From the NCBI GenBank assembly GCA_030272585.1, contig BSYQ01000008.1:5146001-5210000 (forward strand): DNA of 64,000 nucleotides, written 5' to 3'. The notes under the pieces were generated by a model. The model searched no databases. It saw nothing but the letters and a program-made list of their open reading frames with translations, and had not been told where the DNA came from. Position numbers and translations under genes: made by a program. Below are positions 54,601 to 62,615 of this stretch, piece after piece; within the stretch, counting starts at the first letter, position 1, and the number at the start of each line of letters is the position of its first letter. Origin of the DNA: Bryopsis sp. KO-2023. Its lineage: Eukaryota; Chlorophyta; Ulvophyceae; Bryopsidales; Bryopsidaceae.

Positions 54601-55662
54601 CACATCCTTGAAACTTGTGAGGACAGCCTTGATCCTTGGGTCGAGACCCGAATGCATTACCTTTTCCACATCCGGCTGGAGATAAGCCGGTGTGGTTCCA
54701 GTAGCGTTCAAACGCTCTTCTGGAATTCCCGGATATGGGTACTGCATGAGATGTGCCATATCTTCCGGGGTGGTTGGTCGCACAACCACAAGGTATGCCT
54801 GATCAATTTCTGGACTGTTCTTCACGAGCGAGAATAACTTCTTCGCTGAGACTGTATCAATAGCCAGTGCTAGGTGCTGTAAGTAGTCTGATGGTCGTTC
54901 CTTCATAGGAACAGTTGTCCATCCAGCACCCACTGGAACTTTGAGCGTGCCTGTTGCAAAGTCCAGTTTGGGATTGGTCTGCATCAACCAAGGAAGGCCT
55001 AGTATCATGTCATATGAAAGGTTTGGGAAGACGTCTGCGGAAAGGGTTGTGGTATAAGTACCCATCCTGAGCTGCAAGTCTTCACACCGTCGATCAAGTG
55101 AACACAGGGTTCCGTCCGCCAAAGTGACTCCCTTTTTGCACTCGGTTGTTTCGAGTTTCAGTCTCGTGACTAGTTTCTTGGTAATGTAGTTCTCCGTTGC
55201 ACCACAATCAACATAGGCGGAGATCGGTACTCCTCCTAATCTGGCTCGGATCTCATATCCCATAAATTTCAAATGGTTAGGACCTCCTAGTGGTAACATA
55301 CGCTCAGAAGGTGAATACTGACCTTCATCCACTTTTTGTCCTCTACCTGTTCCCTGAACAGGGGCTGCTGACTCGTCAGTTGGTGGTGAACGAGTGGCAG
55401 GCTTATTTGATTCCCTTGCGGGTTCCCTTCCTTCCGGATTTCGTTTCGTTCCTTGAGGCGGGAACGATACCGAATTCTCAGTTCCTTCAGGACTACCAAG
55501 GTCTCCATGAACAGAGTCGACAGGTTCTGAACTTGATTCTGAACTTGTCCTAGTAAGCGTGCTGCACTTACTGGATCGAGTTTCCAACTTAGCACTCATA
55601 ATCGATCCCTCTGCACCTTGGGTAGCATTCTTTTCTATTTCCCCTTGTGCTCTTTTATTCAC
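51700..55662 (-). CDS. E pol polyprotein (PR-RT-RH-IN-chromodomain)
   Basis: 1,320 residues from the first possible start. The same frame is open upstream to the gag stop (55797-55795), so pol is most simply made by readthrough of one UGA. The protease active site reads AYVDCGATENYI, with Cys for the usual Ser/Thr. RT has MCVDYRWIN and catalytic VFIDDILVF. RNase H has ITDASGTAYGA and LTDHKPITHF. Integrase has an HHCC finger (CPTCQLNK), [16 protein letters not shown] and [12 protein letters not shown]. The chromodomain has EYLILWKGYDLMESTWEP. It is related to I2 pol. Confidence 0.94.
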   Translation of the reverse strand: MNKRAQGEIEKNATQGAEGSIMSAKLETRSSKCSTLTRTSSESSSEPVDSVHGDLGSPEGTENSVSFPPQGTKRNPEGREPARESNKPATRSPPTDESAAPVQGTGRGQKVDEGQYSPSERMLPLGGPNHLKFMGYEIRARLGGVPISAYVDCGATENYITKKLVTRLKLETTECKKGVTLADGTLCSLDRRCEDLQLRMGTYTTTLSADVFPNLSYDMILGLPWLMQTNPKLDFATGTLKVPVGAGWTTVPMKERPSDYLQHLALAIDTVSAKKLFSLVKNSPEIDQAYLVVVRPTTPEDMAHLMQYPYPGIPEERLNATGTTPAYLQPDVEKVMHSGLDPRIKAVLTSFKDVFPKDLPPGVPPVRKGHEFKVDLEDEQMTPIHRPLYKLSPAELDEVRTQVDYLLEQRKIRPSESPWGAPILFVPKKDGGLRMCVDYRWINKFTVKNRYPLPLPEELMDRLARAKIYTKIDLRSGYWQFPVRPKDTPKTAFRTRYGHFEFLVCPFGMTNCPAQFQTMVQDLLGEFLDEFVVVFIDDILVFSNSVEEHVEHLKLVFERLRKHKLYAKASKCEVGVAETDYLGYHLSEKGLQPMQDKVKAIQQWKELTSVTDVRSFLGMVSYDRKFIPEFARLASPLTDLTKKDTVWEWGLNQRNAYNELKDRISRAPILLLPDPAKEYTVITDASGTAYGAVLTQDHGKGLQPIAYLSRRLKPAETRYSAYERELGAIAYALAQWRHYLEGCDGGVKVLTDHKPITHFMNQSTLSRTQTRWLNSGFFQSIGPKIVYIQGKANVLADALSRSLPGPPDQLNNLSTWEVAEKEAWKEALRSDEQLKPIFKRMERGVSPQYKLDDGFLYYTKTDPGPSLLVVPASFQKRILEEHHDVPSAGHVGADRMTEVLTRNYWWKGVGLAVKAYVKTCPTCQLNKSDLQRQKGLLQPLPIPDQKWEQITTDLVTDLPSSHGFIAIAVFVDRLTKYARFVPCNKTITAPEYAKLFVENIYKHYGLPKIIVSDRDPRFTSLFWTSLFKLLGTQLRMSTAYHPQTDGQSEVTIRVLEDFLRPYVERYPDRWVDYLPTAEFAANNSRNVSTGYAPAHLLYGQNMGQIVVARKGVRTGDESEMAAEMVRRMDDQMRNAKAKYAEAQNRMCTSANKRRREVDFQVGDEVLVQSKYIPLASLQKIPPKIRRRFVGPFRVASRIGAVAYRLDLPDHWKIHPTFHVSKLKAYSRLDDDQREIDAPEGELVDGTIEFEVERILRDRGTTRKEYLILWKGYDLMESTWEPESHLANAQDLLKEYLANKPENKQVTQSKKKTRAQRRTRT

Positions 55663-55794
55663 TTCTGCATTTCGAGCTAACCTTTCTTTTCTAAGAAGTT
55701 TCTGGCGCTGCTTATATCTGTGACGGCGTGCCCTTCTGCGTTTCGCCGAAAAAGGTTTTTTTTTTTCTTTCGTTTCGTTTCGTCTGGGCTCTGT

Positions 55795-58659
55795 TCATCC
55801 GGCTTTTTCGTTTAACCATTTCTTGAACTTTTCGCCCTCTGGACACTTACTTTGAATATGTCCAGTTTTTCCACACATATAGCATTTGGGATTTGCGCCT
55901 CCACCTCCACGTCCTTGATTCCTGCCACCACCTCGTCCGCGACCTCGGCCACCACCCCTTCCCCGACCTCGACCTTGGCCAATGTTTTGTGCCTGGTCTG
56001 GCTGAGGTTGCTGTTGGCCACCCATCTGGTTTGCCTTATCAGTCTGGGGTTGGTTTTGCTTTTTATTTTGGCCTCGGCCTTTACCTCCGCGCCACCGTCC
56101 GCGGCCACGAAAGTTTCCTCCTCCGGATGAGGCAATAGCATCAAGACGAGCCGCCGTCTGGATCGCCAACTCAATGCCGTGCGGCACTTGAGCCACAGTT
56201 TGTTGTTTGATATGGAACTTTAACCCGTCCACGAAGAAGAAGTATTGTTCTTCATCTGTCATGTTGGGAATCCTCAGCACCTGTTCTCGGAAAGCAACAA
56301 TGTACTGGTGCACTGACCCAGTCTGTTTCAGGTTCCGTAAGGAGCGCCTGGCTACATCAGACATTCTGGTGGGTTCAAATGCTTGGACCAGTTCCTCAAC
56401 AAACTCAATCCAATTTGTGATTGGATGTCTTTTTCCTTCCCTTGTACGCAGATCCTGAACGTTTCGCCACTGAGCAGCAGCTCCGGTCAGGTTACTGCGG
56501 AAGAGCCTGAACCATACGCTCTCATCGATGTCCAAAGTCTGGCAATAGACCGTCATTTCTAGTTGCCAATCTCTGATCCATCGCTGACCATCACCTGAGA
56601 AGGCCTTTGGGAAAGGAATACGAACGGATGACGGAATCCGTCCGTGGCGATCTTGCGGAGCAGCAAAGCCTTGGTTAGGGTCTGGAGGACCCCCACCTCC
56701 ACCTCCGCCACCTCCACCTCCACCTGGGTGGTACGGCCATCCACCACCCCCACCTCCACCTGGTCCGGAAAGGAAAGATCCCCCTCCACTTCCAGGTGGT
56801 CCTCCTCCGCCTCCGCCTCCACCCCCAGGCCCACCTCCGGGTCCCCCTCCACCACCACCAGATCGATTTCCACCCTGTGGCTGGCTTGATGGAGTTGAGG
56901 GATAAGAACCCCACCCGTAATACGGGTTACTCGCGGAAGGTGCTCCGTATTGATTTACGGATTGTCCCAAACTTGGTTGGGTGCCTGGTTGGTTTCCTGG
57001 TTGGTTCCCTGGTTGGGTACCAGGTTGGGTGTTAAGAGCCGGGATTGGATAGAAGACAGACAGCGGAACTGTCGTCAGTGGTTGTGTTAACATGGATGTC
57101 GTTGGTGGTAACACACTCGTTACAGGGGCACTAAGTATGGGTCTGGCTGTGCCAAGTTGACCCGCTTGGCCGAATGGTGCGCCCATTGCCATAGTTTGTG
57201 GCGGCGCAAGACTCCATGCCGTCCGTGTTCTTGCCGTCCGTGTTCTTGGGGATGTAAATAATCCCCAGGAAGATGGAGAACCTCCACCCACGGAGTCTGC
57301 GACAGTTGTCGATGGGCTGCGACCACCCAATCCTCCTAACGTGGTTAGACCAGTAAAAGTACTCAGATCCGGAACAGGTGGTACCGGAAATGGAATACTG
57401 GTAAGAGGAGTGGATGACACAAAAGGAACGCTTGTGGCTGCAGCTGTCGTGGCCGGCAAAGTGACCGTGCCAGTTCCTGTTCCCATCATACCCACTACAA
57501 CTGGGTCCTGAGCCGGGACTCGAACTTTCTCCCGTTTTTTCCACGCACTCAGTGTTTCTTTGAACTTAGAATCAACATACTTGGATAGGTTACTTTCCAA
57601 AGTCTGCTGTTTCTCTGTCGCGTCTGATAGAAATTTCTCCATCAGTTGCATCGACCTGTGTCCTCCTGCAGTGTCATCAGAACTCACACTGCCTCGGTCC
57701 GCTCTTCTTTGTTTGCGTTGCTCCTCGGCTTCGTGTAAGTCCCGCAACACTTTTAGGCTCTGGCTTACCAGGCCTGAGAGTGTATCTAGCTGGCCTTGAT
57801 GGTCGACTTGCTCGCACCGAGACTCATCAGTAGCCCTCGCAAGGTTATCCAGCGTTGTCTGCTGTAGGCGCATACCTTCAGCAACTTTTGTCAGAGAGGC
57901 TTGCAGAGACAGAATTTGTTTCTCCCTGAGCGCATTGGTCTGATCAACAGCTTCAGCTTGGGTCCGGGCTGATTCCTGCAGCCGATCGAGTCGCTCTTGC
58001 AGAATAGCCTCGTTATCATATTTACCCAACAGATTTCTGTCGATCCGCTCTGTGGACTTTATATTCTGTTCCAGCAGTTTGTGCTGGTGGTCTAACAATT
58101 TCTGTTGTCTTTCTATAGACTCAGTATTGTGTTTGACCAGCTTCTGGGCCTCCTTCCTGACATAGAGCACGAACTGCTCATATTCCTCTTTCAGGTCGCC
58201 TTTTAAGGTCGACTCTGCACGCTGAACCTGCTCGTGAACTTGTCCTTCCAGGTTTTGTGCGACCTCCTGCACATTCGAGGAGACAGCGGCATACACATGC
58301 TCAGCTGTGTCCCTAAGTTGTCCCTCATCCACACCATGAACGTGCACCTCCTGCTGGTGGACGTTTATGTGCTGATGTTCATGGTGAAGGATGTTGGTGA
58401 CTTCTATTGTCGGGATGTCCTCCATATCCTCATCATACTCCTCGTCCCCGGACTCTTCCGACTCTTGTTCGTCGTCTAAGTCTTCGTCCGGTTCCTCAAC
58501 CTGGTCGGGTACATGTCTGTCCCACTGCAAATCATGTATTTGCTGCGCTGGTGGGTGCACCACATCTGGATAGACCACGGGAATGAGTTGGTTATCCTCC
58601 ACCACTTCCTCCTCGGGAGGTGGAATAGGTGGTAGTTGTGGCGGCGTCTGGCCGGACAT
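55795..58659 (-). CDS. E gag (coiled coil, Gly-rich tract, capsid, zinc knuckle)
   Basis: 954 residues. It starts with a Pro/acidic segment and a His-rich stretch (HHEHQHINVHQQEVHVHG). A long coiled coil follows to about residue 380, then a Pro/Thr-rich part. Two Gly-rich tracts with runs of up to ten Gly lie around residues 640-700. The capsid domain has WIRDWQLEMTVYCQTL, AAQWRNVQDL and LKQTGSVHQYIVAFREQ. An Arg/Gly tail ends in the CCHC knuckle CYMCGKTGHIQSKC. It stops at TGA with pol in the same frame. A purine-rich 11-A tract lies shortly after the stop. Confidence 0.92.
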   Translation of the reverse strand: MSGQTPPQLPPIPPPEEEVVEDNQLIPVVYPDVVHPPAQQIHDLQWDRHVPDQVEEPDEDLDDEQESEESGDEEYDEDMEDIPTIEVTNILHHEHQHINVHQQEVHVHGVDEGQLRDTAEHVYAAVSSNVQEVAQNLEGQVHEQVQRAESTLKGDLKEEYEQFVLYVRKEAQKLVKHNTESIERQQKLLDHQHKLLEQNIKSTERIDRNLLGKYDNEAILQERLDRLQESARTQAEAVDQTNALREKQILSLQASLTKVAEGMRLQQTTLDNLARATDESRCEQVDHQGQLDTLSGLVSQSLKVLRDLHEAEEQRKQRRADRGSVSSDDTAGGHRSMQLMEKFLSDATEKQQTLESNLSKYVDSKFKETLSAWKKREKVRVPAQDPVVVGMMGTGTGTVTLPATTAAATSVPFVSSTPLTSIPFPVPPVPDLSTFTGLTTLGGLGGRSPSTTVADSVGGGSPSSWGLFTSPRTRTARTRTAWSLAPPQTMAMGAPFGQAGQLGTARPILSAPVTSVLPPTTSMLTQPLTTVPLSVFYPIPALNTQPGTQPGNQPGNQPGTQPSLGQSVNQYGAPSASNPYYGWGSYPSTPSSQPQGGNRSGGGGGGPGGGPGGGGGGGGGPPGSGGGSFLSGPGGGGGGGWPYHPGGGGGGGGGGGGPPDPNQGFAAPQDRHGRIPSSVRIPFPKAFSGDGQRWIRDWQLEMTVYCQTLDIDESVWFRLFRSNLTGAAAQWRNVQDLRTREGKRHPITNWIEFVEELVQAFEPTRMSDVARRSLRNLKQTGSVHQYIVAFREQVLRIPNMTDEEQYFFFVDGLKFHIKQQTVAQVPHGIELAIQTAARLDAIASSGGGNFRGRGRWRGGKGRGQNKKQNQPQTDKANQMGGQQQPQPDQAQNIGQGRGRGRGGGRGRGRGGGRNQGRGGGGANPKCYMCGKTGHIQSKCPEGEKFKKWLNEKAG

Positions 58660-59304
58660 GTTATTTGAGTGAAATCCGCCGGGAATTGTGTTAGCGAACA
58701 GGAAAGTTCTCGGTTTTTCCGTAGAACTGTTTCCGACTTTTCCGCGGGAAAAGATGGAAACTTTCTGGTGTCAGACAGTGTTTGGGTGTAAGCTACTATC
58801 CGTCGTGAGATTTTCCAGCGCTATTTAGTAATTCCGACTGGAATCAGACGGTGCGGTACTTGTCCTCCGGAAAGAGTGACTGTTAGTAATCGGACGGGGC
58901 GGTGGACGGTCTGGTTTCTGTCAGGTCGTCAGAACCAGAGTCGTCTCGCTCTCGTTTCCGAACTTTCCGAGGTAAAGTCGCACGTTCGTGTTTCGAACGT
59001 CTGCTCACGCGGTCGCCTGCCCGAACGACTGTTTTTCCTGCGCTTTTCCGACGTTTTTCTCTCGCCTGCTACAGATCTATAGATCTGAGAGTCAGTTCAC
59101 TAGTGGACTCCGATTGGTTCGCGCCTTCGCCTGGACGTTGTAAGCGACAACGCGAGAGTATCGCTCACTCTCGAAAGGTATCTTCGCCCTCTCACGCCCC
59201 TTGGAACTAACGAGTTCCAGATCTGTGGGATTTAGTAATCCCTAGGGTCAGATCTTTGGGGGGGTTGCGCGAGTTCGCCTGTGGAGTGCGCCTGGCCTCG
59301 ACCA
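58660..59304 (-). other. E 5' leader
   Basis: About 645 bp between the primer-binding site and the gag ATG. No conserved ORF is visible. It would hold packaging and translation signals, but none can be named from sequence alone. Confidence 0.6.
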
Positions 59305-59316
59305 GCTCCGAAACCA
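59305..59316 (-). promoter_or_regulatory. E primer-binding site
   Basis: Minus strand TGGTTTCGGAGC, two bases inside the 5' LTR. Confidence 0.85.
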
Positions 59317-59318
59317 AA

Positions 59319-59351
59319 TGATAGGGGGTACAGGACCCCGAGACACAAGCA

Positions 59352-59390
<39 letters not shown>

Positions 59391-59493
59391 TCACTGGGAA
59401 GAATAATTTTTACAGGAGGGCCCCCTGCCCTATAAACCCTGTCGTACATCCCATTGTACTACACAATCACCCTAAACCCGAGTGCTACTATCA
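59319..59493 (-). repeat. E 5' LTR
   Basis: 175 bp, the partner of 48857-49023. It has longer CA and GA runs and a few substitutions. Confidence 0.93.
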
Positions 59494-59523
59494 CCAGTGA
59501 CCGCTACCTCGTATGAGGTGCCT

Positions 59524-59535
59524 GCTCCGAAACCA
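59524..59535 (-). promoter_or_regulatory. O primer-binding site
   Basis: Minus strand TGGTTTCGGAGC, one base inside the O 5' LTR. Confidence 0.85.
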
Positions 59536-59536
59536 T

Positions 59537-59718
59537 TGTGACGGGTCGTTCTGGGTGCGAGGTTTGGTGGTGTGAGTCAGTGAGTGGAGGTCAAGTTTTT
59601 TTACAACGTTGTTCTGTCAAGTCAAAATCGGTCTCCCAAAATACACAGTTCCAGTAAATATACCCACATCCGGGTTCTCCTAGTCGATCATACACCTAAG
59701 TCTCCCAGTCCGACTACA
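59537..59718 (-). repeat. O 5' LTR, intact
   Basis: 182 bp starting TGTGACGGGTCG and ending CCGACTACA on the plus strand, followed by the AAAAG target duplication. Confidence 0.93.
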
Positions 59719-61345
59719 AAAAGTCAACCTCGAAAAATGATTCTTAAAATTAGAAGACCACAGCCTAATATCAATAATGCTCTTTCCAGAAAAAGAAATT
59801 AAGTGCTCTTTCACCAAAGACTCAACCCTGACCACCCAAGACGAACCACACCTATGTTCATCCAAAAGACTATTAAATATAGCCTTAGATGGATGTTCCC
59901 CAGGAAGAGAAAAAAGTTTATTCCAGAATCTAAAAATTAGACGCCTAAAAAAAACTCTAAAGGGTAAGTCCCCATATCCGCATATAACACCTCCGTGGGA
60001 GCACGCCGAGGCAAATTTAAACAAAACCGTAAAAAAGCCAAATGAGACCGCTCGAGCGAATCCCTCTGTCCTTTAGTCAAAAACAAATACCAAATAGCAC
60101 TCCCAAAATTTATTGAACCAAAAACGAATTGTTTAAACAAATTATATTTAACCCGAGGATCTTCAATTTTATGTTTCGACAAATGACTATAAAGCAATCC
60201 AAGAGAAGAAGACATTTTACGACCAATATGTTGAAAGTGCAGTAAGAAAATGTTTGACCCAGTACCAAAAAAACCCCTAAATAGCGAAAAGTTTTAGTAG
60301 CCGTTATAAAAGAATCACCAATCTGTACTCCATGAACATTAGGAAAGTTAATCACCACCACACCCCTTTTCGAAACGTTCTCAGCAATCCCCCAACTAGC
60401 AGAACAACCCGCTAAAGCGTCATTAAGACAATTCAAATCTTCCGTATACTGAATCGGAATCATAGTATCATCAGCAAACGCTAACGCCGGAATACATACA
60501 TTATCAAAAGAAATAGGTCTAATCCCAGAATGTTCAATAGCACGAATCAAATTATCATGATAAGCCTTATATAATTCCGGACTAAGAGGACAACCCTGAC
60601 GTACCCCTCTACCTTGAATAAAATTATTCGAAACACCAGAAGTACATCGAACTCGAGATATAGCATTCGCATAAATAAAAGCCAAAACCTTCAAAATCTT
60701 GTCTGGCACCCCAGTCCTTGCTAACTCAAAAAAGAGATGGGGATGAGAAACTCGATCAAAGGCTTTTAATAAATCTAAGAAGATTAAAATTAACCCCTTC
60801 TTAGATTTTTTTGACAGAAAAATAAGAGCCCAAACCGAGAAGACAAAAAATTCCGGTAAGCAAAATTTACCAAAACCCCCTTGACAAACATGTCTAATCG
60901 TAGAAAAGGGATCTTGGACACGATTCAAAAGTACATAAGCAAAAAGCTTGTATATATGAGGACTAATAGTCAACGGCCTAAAACTGGAGGGATCAAGGCG
61001 ACTACCTTTGCCTTTATAGACTGGAACAAGTTCACCTAATAACCAGGAAAATGGAACTGCTTCCTCTTGTAAACATCTAGAAAAAAGGGTAGATAGTACT
61101 TCACACCAAGCTAATCTCAGAGGCTCGCAATCATTTCTAAAGAGAGTAGATGGCCAAAGATCATGACCGGAAGCCCGACCATGTTTTAACTTCAAAATAG
61201 CACTATTAATCTCCTCAATCTCAACTGGCCTAGACAAAGAAACTAATTGAGAAGGGGACATAACCACATCAGGAGGAAAAAACCCAGTAGAATCGGTTCG
61301 AAAATCCCTCAAATCACTCATAGGACTAAAAAAAGTTTTATAATA
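59719..61345 (-). pseudogene. LINE L1 reverse transcriptase, 5' part, frameshifted
   Basis: Non-LTR reverse transcriptase. Visible motifs are KGKGSRLDPSSFRPLTI, FLDLLKAFDRV, GVRQGCPLSPELY and the catalytic FADDT. The frame is open from 61345 to about 60,290. It then shifts near 60,230 and again near 59,965 before reaching NFKNHFSRLTF at the O junction. No AP endonuclease domain is present because the 5' end is truncated at the TSD. Frameshifts make it non-functional. Confidence 0.85.
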
Positions 61346-61545
61346 TGCCACGGAATGCGTCCTTTCGCACTCCCCTGAAAGTGTGTGTATTTTTGGGTCG
61401 ATCAAAAACGTCGCCTTGTGTCCAGTAACGCTTCTGTTCGCGCTTCGACAATTTTTTTTTTTTTTTTTTCGCGCCGCCTTTCCCCACTGTCCTGGGATGC
61501 ATTTGACCCCCGTTCTTGCTGAAATCGCGTTGTATACCCACAGGT
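61346..61545 (-). repeat. Repeat R2, interrupted copy, proximal part
   Basis: It corresponds to about 7590-7745 of the uninterrupted copy. It differs mainly by a run of about 18 A's (T's at 61452-61469 on the plus strand) and a short insertion. It starts with the 11-bp duplication TGCCACGGAAT (61346-61356). Confidence 0.85.
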
Positions 61546-62615
61546 AGCTGGGTATACCGGTATACCTACGCGTAGGTAAAAATGAAACGAGTGGGGAAAA
61601 GCTTTTCCCTACTTAAGCTGGTGAAAGTTTTTTTAAGTCGAGCACGCCTTCAAGGTCTGTGAAGTTCACAGAAAACATGCGAAGACGTTTGTTTTTGTTT
61701 GTTGTCTTTTGTGGTCGATTTGAATCTAAATACATATGTACCTTAATTCTTTGTTGATGCCTTCAGCACTTTGGATGGCTGTACAGCACATGTGTCAGCA
61801 TTTTAATTATCTCAGAGCGTGATCCACACAATCTAACAGAAAAAATGTTACAAGTTCTCAACAACGAAATGGTTGCAGAGGCCGAACAAAGCAGTCCAGA
61901 CAAACAAAACAAGAAGCAATATCTGCACTCGCTTGGGACCACATCATTCTTTTTTTAATGAAAAAAAAAGTTGTTACAAACTGCACATCCTCACAACAGG
62001 TTTTCAACACGTTTCTCGATCACGTGCGTGAAACACACACACGCATTAGAGCTGCAGCGACGGATTATTGCTTCACCAAGACAAATAATTAACAGGAGAG
62101 AAAATCAAGCCACCTCCCTCAATTCCTCCAGCAGAAAAACATACATAGGATTCTACGCATGTAATATTGATTGATTGATTGAGAAAAACATACATAGGAT
62201 TTTTCCCAAGTTCCCAAGTTCTCCCTCTTACCCAAAATACAAGAAAAAAAGGCGGTGGGGGGGAAATCTAAGAATCGCACAGACCACCAGATTGAAAAAA
62301 ACGTTGACCCCCCCTTTTCTTAAGTAAATCAAGTATCCACAGAGTTGAAAAAACTAAAAAATTAAAGAGCTCAATAATGGCCCAAGTAAAAAAAACTATG
62401 TCAGATTCTTGTTTCCCCCCCTAAAAAATTACGGAACAGTCAGGAAAAAGACACACAAACACAAAATACCCTAATTTCTTTTGCCATAACCACACGTTCT
62501 TTGTTTTTCTTTTCCTTTCCCTATGTTTGTGCATCGTCAATTTTTTTTTCTACTTCTTCCAGCAGTGATTGAAACAAAATGAGACTCCCCCCCAAATAAA
62601 AGAAAATTAATCTAT
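61546..62615. other. Intergenic stretch without recognisable gene
   Basis: AT-rich, with A/T tracts and short TTGAT repeats near 62,165. No exon, RNA gene or element end is recognisable. Confidence 0.6.

Larger units (their letters stand above)
48857..59493 (-). mobile_element. Ty3/gypsy chromovirus E with third ORF, inserted in the O leader
   Basis: LTRs are 48857-49023 (167 bp) and 59319-59493 (175 bp), both TG...CA. The length difference comes from CA/GA microsatellite units. The TSD CCAGT is at 48852-48856 and 59494-59498. The primer-binding site is 59305-59316. A long G-run (49028-49040 as C's on the plus strand) forms the polypurine tract next to the 3' LTR. ORFs on the minus strand are gag 58659-55795, pol 55662-51700 and a third ORF 51079-49310. 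All are open. Confidence 0.96.
24882..59718 (-). mobile_element. Ty3/gypsy chromovirus O (defective), host of I1, E and two foldback elements
   Basis: The ends are TG...CA with 182-bp LTRs. The TSD AAAAG is at 24877-24881 and 59719-59723. The 5' LTR is 59537-59718. The 3' LTR is 24882-24907 plus 41272-41427, split by I1. The two LTR copies show one visible difference. The primer-binding site is 59524-59535. A purine-rich tract (GTGGAGGGGAT) abuts the 3' LTR on the minus strand at 41428. The coding parts are 48799 to about 43110, interrupted by stops and by a foldback element. There is no gag capsid or zinc knuckle. Confidence 0.92.
22338..61345 (-). mobile_element. LINE L1 (5'-truncated, dUTPase-bearing) with all nested elements
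   Basis: Exact 11-bp direct repeats TGCCACGGAAT (22327-22337 and 61346-61356) flank the block. The two halves of repeat R2 join across it. L1 itself consists of 61345-59719, 24881-23972 and about 22380-22338 on the minus strand, roughly 2.6 kb. It is truncated at the 5' side. It contains a reverse transcriptase, a Cys/His finger, an overlapping dUTPase ORF and a 3' tail of TTATG repeats. Everything else in the interval inserted later. Confidence 0.85.
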
